From positions 39,941 through 103,940 of the forward strand of contig CAKRRS010000002.1 in the NCBI GenBank assembly GCA_934394665.1: 64,000 nt of DNA, in the 5' to 3' direction. The position numbers and the translations under genes were made by a program. The notes under the pieces were generated by a model, which did not search any database, was not told the origin of the DNA, and was given only the letters and a program-made list of their open reading frames with translations. The DNA comes from an uncultured Acetatifactor sp. GTDB taxonomy: Bacteria > Bacillota > Clostridia > Lachnospirales > Lachnospiraceae. Below are positions 60,174-64,000 of this stretch, in pieces. Positions within the stretch are counted from its first letter, which is position 1; each line of letters begins with the position of its first letter.

Positions 60174-62282
60174 ATGGCAGCAAAAAGCGGTAGTTTATCA
60201 ATCAACAGTGAAAACATATTTCCGATCATTAAAAAGTGGTTGTATTCCGATCATGATATTTTCTACAGAGAGCTGATCTCCAACGGTTGTGATGCCGTAA
60301 CCAAGCTGAAGAAGCTGGATATGATGGGAGAGTATACTCTGCCGGAAGGATATAAAGGTCGTGTGGATGTGATCGTGGATCCCGAGAAAAAGACTCTGAC
60401 TTTCAAGGATAACGGTCTGGGTATGACCGCAGACGAAGTGGAAGAGTACATCAACCAGATCGCATTTTCCGGTGCAACGGATTTTATTGAAAAATATAAG
60501 GATAAGAGCAATTCCGACCAGATCATCGGTCATTTCGGACTGGGCTTCTATTCCGCATTCATGGTAGCAGACGAAGTGCATATCGATACCTTGTCTTACA
60601 GGGAAGGCGCGAAAGCAGTACACTGGGAATGCGACGGCGGTACCGAGTTCTCCATGGAAGACGGTGACAAGACCGATGTCGGTACGACCATTACCCTGTT
60701 CCTCAACGAGGACTGCCTGGAGTTCTGTAATGAATACAAGGCGCGTGAGGTAGTGAAGAAATATTGTTCCTTCATGCCTACCGAGATCTATCTGTCCAAG
60801 GCAAATACCAAAGAGACCCAGATCATCAAGGAAGAGGAGAAGCTTCCCGATGATGAGGTACTCGAGACCATCGAGCCGGAGAAGAAAGAAGCAGCAGAGG
60901 GCGAGAACCAGAGCGCAGATGCAGAAGCAAAAGAAGAGCCCAGAAAGCTGAAGATCAAGAAACGTCCGGAGCTGATCAACGAGACACAGCCTCTGTGGAC
61001 CAAACATCCGAATGAGTGCACGAAGGAAGAATATCTGGACTTCTACCGTAAGGTATTCCAGGATTATAAGGAGCCTCTGTTCTGGATCCACCTGAATATG
61101 GATTATCCTTTCAACCTGAAAGGTATTCTGTACTTCCCGAAGATTAACATGGAGTACGAATCCATCGAAGGTACGATCAAGCTGTACAACAATCAGGTAT
61201 TCATCGCGGATAATATCAAGGAAGTGATTCCGGAGTTTCTGCTTCTGTTAAAGGGTGTCATCGATTGCCCGGATCTGCCGCTGAACGTATCCAGAAGTGC
61301 ATTGCAGAATGACGGATTCGTGAAGAAGATCGCCGAGTACATTACCAAGAAGGTAGCAGACAAGCTGGCAGGTATGTGCAAGACCGACAAGGAAGAGTAC
61401 GACAAGTACTGGGATGACATCAGCCCGTTCATCAAGTTCGGCTGCCTGAAGGATGACAAGTTCTGTGAGAAGATGAACGATTATATCCTCTTCAAGAATC
61501 TGGACGGTAAATATCTGACCCTGCCCGAGTGCCTGGAGATCAAGCCGCAGGACGAGGAAGAGAACAAAGAAAATGCCGTGGATGAGAACGGTAACAAGGT
61601 CGAAGCCGAAGTCGTAGAGGACAAGGCGGACGAAGAGACTTCCGAGGAGAATGCCGAAGAAGAGAAGAAAGAAAAAATCATCTACTATGTAACGGATGAA
61701 CAGCAGCAGAGCCAGTATATCAATATGTTCAAGGCTGCCAAGATGGATGCTGTGATCCTGACCCACAATATCGATCAGCCCTTCATCTCTCAGTTGGAGC
61801 AGAAGAACGAAGGAATCAAATTCCAGCGTATCGATGCGGATGTGACCGATGCCCTGAAGTCCAAGACTTCCAAGAAGGCAGAAAAAGAGATGGAAGAGCA
61901 GGCTGAGAGCATCAGTAAGCTGATGAAGAAAGCTCTGAAGAACGACAAGATCACTATCAAGTTAGAGAAACTGAAGAATAAGAAGATCTCTTCCATGATC
62001 ACCTTGTCCGAAGAGAGCAGACGTATGCAGGATATGATGAAGATGTACTCTATGCCCGGCATGGATATGAGCGCTTTTGGCGGTGAGGGCGAGACCCTGA
62101 TCCTGAATGCCAGCCATCCGTTGGTACAGTACATCACTGAGCATCAGGACGGCGAAAATGCAGAGATGATCTGTGAACAGCTGTATGACCTGGCAAAACT
62201 TCAGCATGCACCGTTGTCTGCGGATGCTATGACCAAGTTTGTGGCAAGAAGTAATGACATTATGATGCTGTTGACAAAATAA
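60174..62282 (+). CDS. htpG: HtpG (Hsp90 family) chaperone with acidic inserts
   Basis: ATP-dependent cytosolic chaperone, 702 residues, longer than the usual 620-650. N-terminal GHKL ATPase motifs: FYRELISNGCDAVTKL (commonly ELISNASDA), DNGLGM, IGHFGLGFYSAFMV and GTTITLFL. Two charged inserts explain the extra length: about 220-265 between N- and middle domains (EPEKKEAAEGENQSADAEAK) and about 458-501 before the C-terminal domain (DEEENKENAVDENG and following Glu-rich stretch). The middle-domain Arg motif LPLNVSRSALQ is present. ATG 60174 is preferred over GTG 60165 by spacing from AAAGGG. Regulated by HrcA according to the CIRCE element. Confidence 0.95.
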   Translation: MAAKSGSLSINSENIFPIIKKWLYSDHDIFYRELISNGCDAVTKLKKLDMMGEYTLPEGYKGRVDVIVDPEKKTLTFKDNGLGMTADEVEEYINQIAFSGATDFIEKYKDKSNSDQIIGHFGLGFYSAFMVADEVHIDTLSYREGAKAVHWECDGGTEFSMEDGDKTDVGTTITLFLNEDCLEFCNEYKAREVVKKYCSFMPTEIYLSKANTKETQIIKEEEKLPDDEVLETIEPEKKEAAEGENQSADAEAKEEPRKLKIKKRPELINETQPLWTKHPNECTKEEYLDFYRKVFQDYKEPLFWIHLNMDYPFNLKGILYFPKINMEYESIEGTIKLYNNQVFIADNIKEVIPEFLLLLKGVIDCPDLPLNVSRSALQNDGFVKKIAEYITKKVADKLAGMCKTDKEEYDKYWDDISPFIKFGCLKDDKFCEKMNDYILFKNLDGKYLTLPECLEIKPQDEEENKENAVDENGNKVEAEVVEDKADEETSEENAEEEKKEKIIYYVTDEQQQSQYINMFKAAKMDAVILTHNIDQPFISQLEQKNEGIKFQRIDADVTDALKSKTSKKAEKEMEEQAESISKLMKKALKNDKITIKLEKLKNKKISSMITLSEESRRMQDMMKMYSMPGMDMSAFGGEGETLILNASHPLVQYITEHQDGENAEMICEQLYDLAKLQHAPLSADAMTKFVARSNDIMMLLTK

Positions 62283-62331
62283 TAAGTTATGCGCAAATGG
62301 CATTGTTTACAAATAATGCATGAATAAAGGG

Positions 62332-62389
62332 AAGACCGTGATTTGAGAGATTTGATATACGCATATCAGCTCACAAGTCGCGGTCTTTT
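62332..62389 (+). terminator. Rho-independent terminator after htpG
   Basis: AAGACCGTGATTTG (62332-62345) pairs with CAAGTCGCGGTCTT (62374-62387) with two G-U pairs; an inner stem GATAT/ATATC caps the long loop. T residues follow to 62389. Confidence 0.75.
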
Positions 62390-62506
62390 GTTTTGCAGAA
62401 TAGTCACAGATTTGCATGCTACGGCATATTCTGTAAGGAAAAATTATTGCCTGCGCTGAATCAGGGAATGCTGTAAGAACGGTACAGGCAGAAAGGACTT
62501 ATGTCC

Positions 62507-63748
62507 ATGGATACGAATTATACCGGTACTCTTCAGATTAGCGTAACTTCTTCCTTAAATCTCACACCAGTCAGAGGTGCCACTGTAACTATTTCTTATA
62601 CCGGAGATCCCGATGCTCCTTTGGAAACACTTACTACGGATGAATCGGGGCAGACACCGGTCATTTCTCTGAGCGCACCGCCCAGAGATTTGTCATTGTC
62701 TCCGGATATTACTGCACAGCCTTATTCCGAATATAATATTCAGGTGACGGCGGAGGGATTTGAACCGGTACTGGTATCAGGTTCTGAAATCCTGGCGGAT
62801 GAATTTTCCCTCCAGGAGATTCGTATGAATCCATTAAATGTGACAGAGGAAGAGGAGAAGGTAGTGGTAATTCCCGCACATACGCTGTTCGGAGAATATC
62901 CACCGAAGATTCCGGAGGAAGAGATCAAACCGATGCCGGACACCGGGGAAATCGTTTTAAGCCGTGTCGTGATTCCGGAATATATCATAGTGCATGACGG
63001 TGTCCCGGAGGATTCGACAGCGCGTAATTACTGGGTGCGGTATAAGGATTATATTAAAAATGTCGCTTCCAGCGAAATATATTCTACCTGGCCGGAAAGT
63101 GCTCTTTATGCCAACATTCTGGTAATCCAATCCTTTACCCTGAACCGGGTTTACACGGAATGGTACAGAGGACGTGGATACGATTTTACGATAACTTCTT
63201 CTACAGCATATGATCAAAAATGGATCTATGGAAGAAATGTTTTTGAAGAAATAGATTATCTCGTAGATTCCATTTTTACGAATTTTTTATCAAGACCGGG
63301 GGTACGCCAGCCTATTTTCACTTCCTACTGTGACGGCAACCGCACCACCTGCCGCGGATTGAGCCAGTGGGGATCCAAGTCGCTTGCCGATCAGGGGTAC
63401 TCTGCGATTGATATCATTCATTATTATTATGGCAATGACATGTATATCAATTCTGCAGACATTATTTCAGGTGTGCCTTCCTCCTGGCCGGGATATGATT
63501 TGACGATCGGATCCTCCGGAGAGAAAGTGCGCCAGCTCCAGCAGCAATTAAACCGGATCGCAAAAAATTACCCGGCGATTCCCACATTGACACCGGACGG
63601 AATCTATGGTCCCGGTACTGCTGAAGCAGTCAGAACGTTCCAAAAAATCTTTCATCTTCCGCAGACAGGAATTGTGGATTATCCCACCTGGTTTGAGATT
63701 TCGGATATTTATGTTGGCGTGACGCGTATTTCTGAGCCGGATGTATAA
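62507..63748 (+). CDS. SpoIID-like protein with C-terminal peptidoglycan-binding domain
   Basis: A 413-residue protein in three parts: an N-terminal beta-sandwich of the carboxypeptidase-regulatory/PEGA kind (LQISVTSSLNLTPVRGATVT, about 5-110), a middle SpoIID/LytB-like domain (WPESALYANILVIQSFTLNR, TSSTAYDQKWIYG, YCDGNRTTCRGLSQWG, about 165-320), and a PG_binding_1 domain (LTIGSSGEKVRQLQQQLNRI, DGIYGPGTAEAVRTFQ, about 325-400). SpoIID enzymes are lytic transglycosylases in sporulation, but no signal peptide or anchor is visible here. ATG 62507 is nine bases from AAGGA; ATG 62501 is too close. Monocistronic. Confident in domains, not in activity. Confidence 0.75.
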   Translation: MDTNYTGTLQISVTSSLNLTPVRGATVTISYTGDPDAPLETLTTDESGQTPVISLSAPPRDLSLSPDITAQPYSEYNIQVTAEGFEPVLVSGSEILADEFSLQEIRMNPLNVTEEEEKVVVIPAHTLFGEYPPKIPEEEIKPMPDTGEIVLSRVVIPEYIIVHDGVPEDSTARNYWVRYKDYIKNVASSEIYSTWPESALYANILVIQSFTLNRVYTEWYRGRGYDFTITSSTAYDQKWIYGRNVFEEIDYLVDSIFTNFLSRPGVRQPIFTSYCDGNRTTCRGLSQWGSKSLADQGYSAIDIIHYYYGNDMYINSADIISGVPSSWPGYDLTIGSSGEKVRQLQQQLNRIAKNYPAIPTLTPDGIYGPGTAEAVRTFQKIFHLPQTGIVDYPTWFEISDIYVGVTRISEPDV

Positions 63749-63798
63749 AGCAACTTGAGAGTTAGTTGATTGGCAAACGAACTGGCTAACATGTCGCC

Positions 63799-63974
63799 GT
63801 AGCCCCGGCTGCATATAAGAAACGCTGACATCGCGGTGTGCTTTAGCACACTTTGTTCGGAAACAGACGTAGCGGTACATAAGCGGCCAAAGTACGCCCG
63901 CAATGCGTCCGCAGGACGCTATGGTACCGACGTCTGTTTACGGTCAGCTTATTCTTATATGCAACCGGGGCTAC
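63799..63974. repeat. 176-base imperfect palindrome with internal hairpins (MITE-like or structured RNA)
   Basis: Outer arms GTAGCCCCGG / CCGGGGCTAC (63799-63808, 63965-63974) continue as TGCATATAAGAA / TTCTTATATGCA (63810-63821, 63952-63963) and GCTGAC / GTCAGC (63824-63829, 63943-63948). Further in, AAACAGACGT / ACGTCTGTTT (63861-63870, 63930-63939) and GGTAC / GTACC (63874-63878, 63924-63928) pair. Two local hairpins, GTGTGC/GCACAC (63836-63851) and GCGTCC/GGACGC (63905-63919), lie on either side. No gene is in 63749-64000. The window ends 26 bases later. Confidence 0.7.
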
Positions 63975-64000
63975 TGGGTTACTGAAAACTTTAGAACCAC

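Overview
The window looks like a chromosomal segment of a Lachnospiraceae-type Clostridium (Bacillota). The evidence is the apt-rel-MBL-hemZ and hisS-aspS gene orders, the DUF6020-type membrane protein, near-consensus sigma-A promoters (TTGACA-17-TATAAT), strong AGGAGG ribosome binding sites, a CIRCE heat-shock element, Clostridia-type ThyA and HemZ, and a formate dehydrogenase with a complete molybdenum-cofactor cluster, as found in formate-using or acetogenic gut Lachnospiraceae. The genus cannot be fixed from the sequence. No complete prophage, insertion sequence or CRISPR array was seen.

Layout. Bases 1-9.5 kb hold housekeeping genes (apt tail, rel, MBL hydrolase, hemZ), a truncated Abi/HEPN remnant, a BAAT-type hydrolase and two cell-envelope genes (NlpC/P60 and CapA-like). 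From 9.6 to 14.6 kb lies an amino-acid ABC importer whose binding-protein gene is separated from its permease and ATPase genes by a sulfatase-fold membrane enzyme. From 14.7 to 20.7 kb there are four large multi-pass membrane proteins that look like GT-C-type surface-polymer enzymes, followed by a collapsed sensor-kinase pseudogene and a chromate-transporter pair. Next come sstT, a small coiled-coil protein, hisS-aspS, a phosphopantetheinyl transferase and a heterodimeric ABC exporter (22.4-31.8 kb). A long intergenic region (31.8-32.6 kb) holds a duplicated palindrome and a promoter-to-terminator candidate non-coding RNA. A GH3-like protein without its catalytic residues, tRNA-Gly, an acyltransferase, a TPR-GGDEF protein, another ABC exporter and a beta-CASP nuclease follow. 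thyA and folA are each preceded by the same roughly 70-base structured element. ilvE follows.

From 43.4 to 58.5 kb nearly everything serves one task: making an active molybdenum or tungsten formate dehydrogenase. fdhD, moeA, mobA-mobB, a MoeA/Mog-like protein with a Cys-rich tail, moaC, modABC, moaA, a MOSC-MogA fusion, a NuoF/GltD-like electron-transfer subunit and the catalytic subunit lie in one direction. The fdhD and formate dehydrogenase promoters share a 14-bp palindrome placed identically on the -10 box, which suggests a common regulator. A candidate type I toxin-antitoxin locus sits immediately upstream of fdhD on the opposite strand. A phased array of six TACCGC half-sites lies between moeA and mobA-mobB.

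The end of the window has a PrsA-like foldase lipoprotein, a CIRCE-associated htpG with acidic inserts, a SpoIID-like peptidoglycan-binding protein and a 176-base imperfect palindrome with internal hairpins.

The strongest candidates for undescribed biology are the covarying element in front of thyA and folA, the shared fdhD/fdh operator, the phased TACCGC array before mobAB, the toxin-antitoxin locus with a leader cistron, and the orphan RNA at about 32.13-32.50 kb. All functions are inferred from reading translations and motifs; no database search was run.
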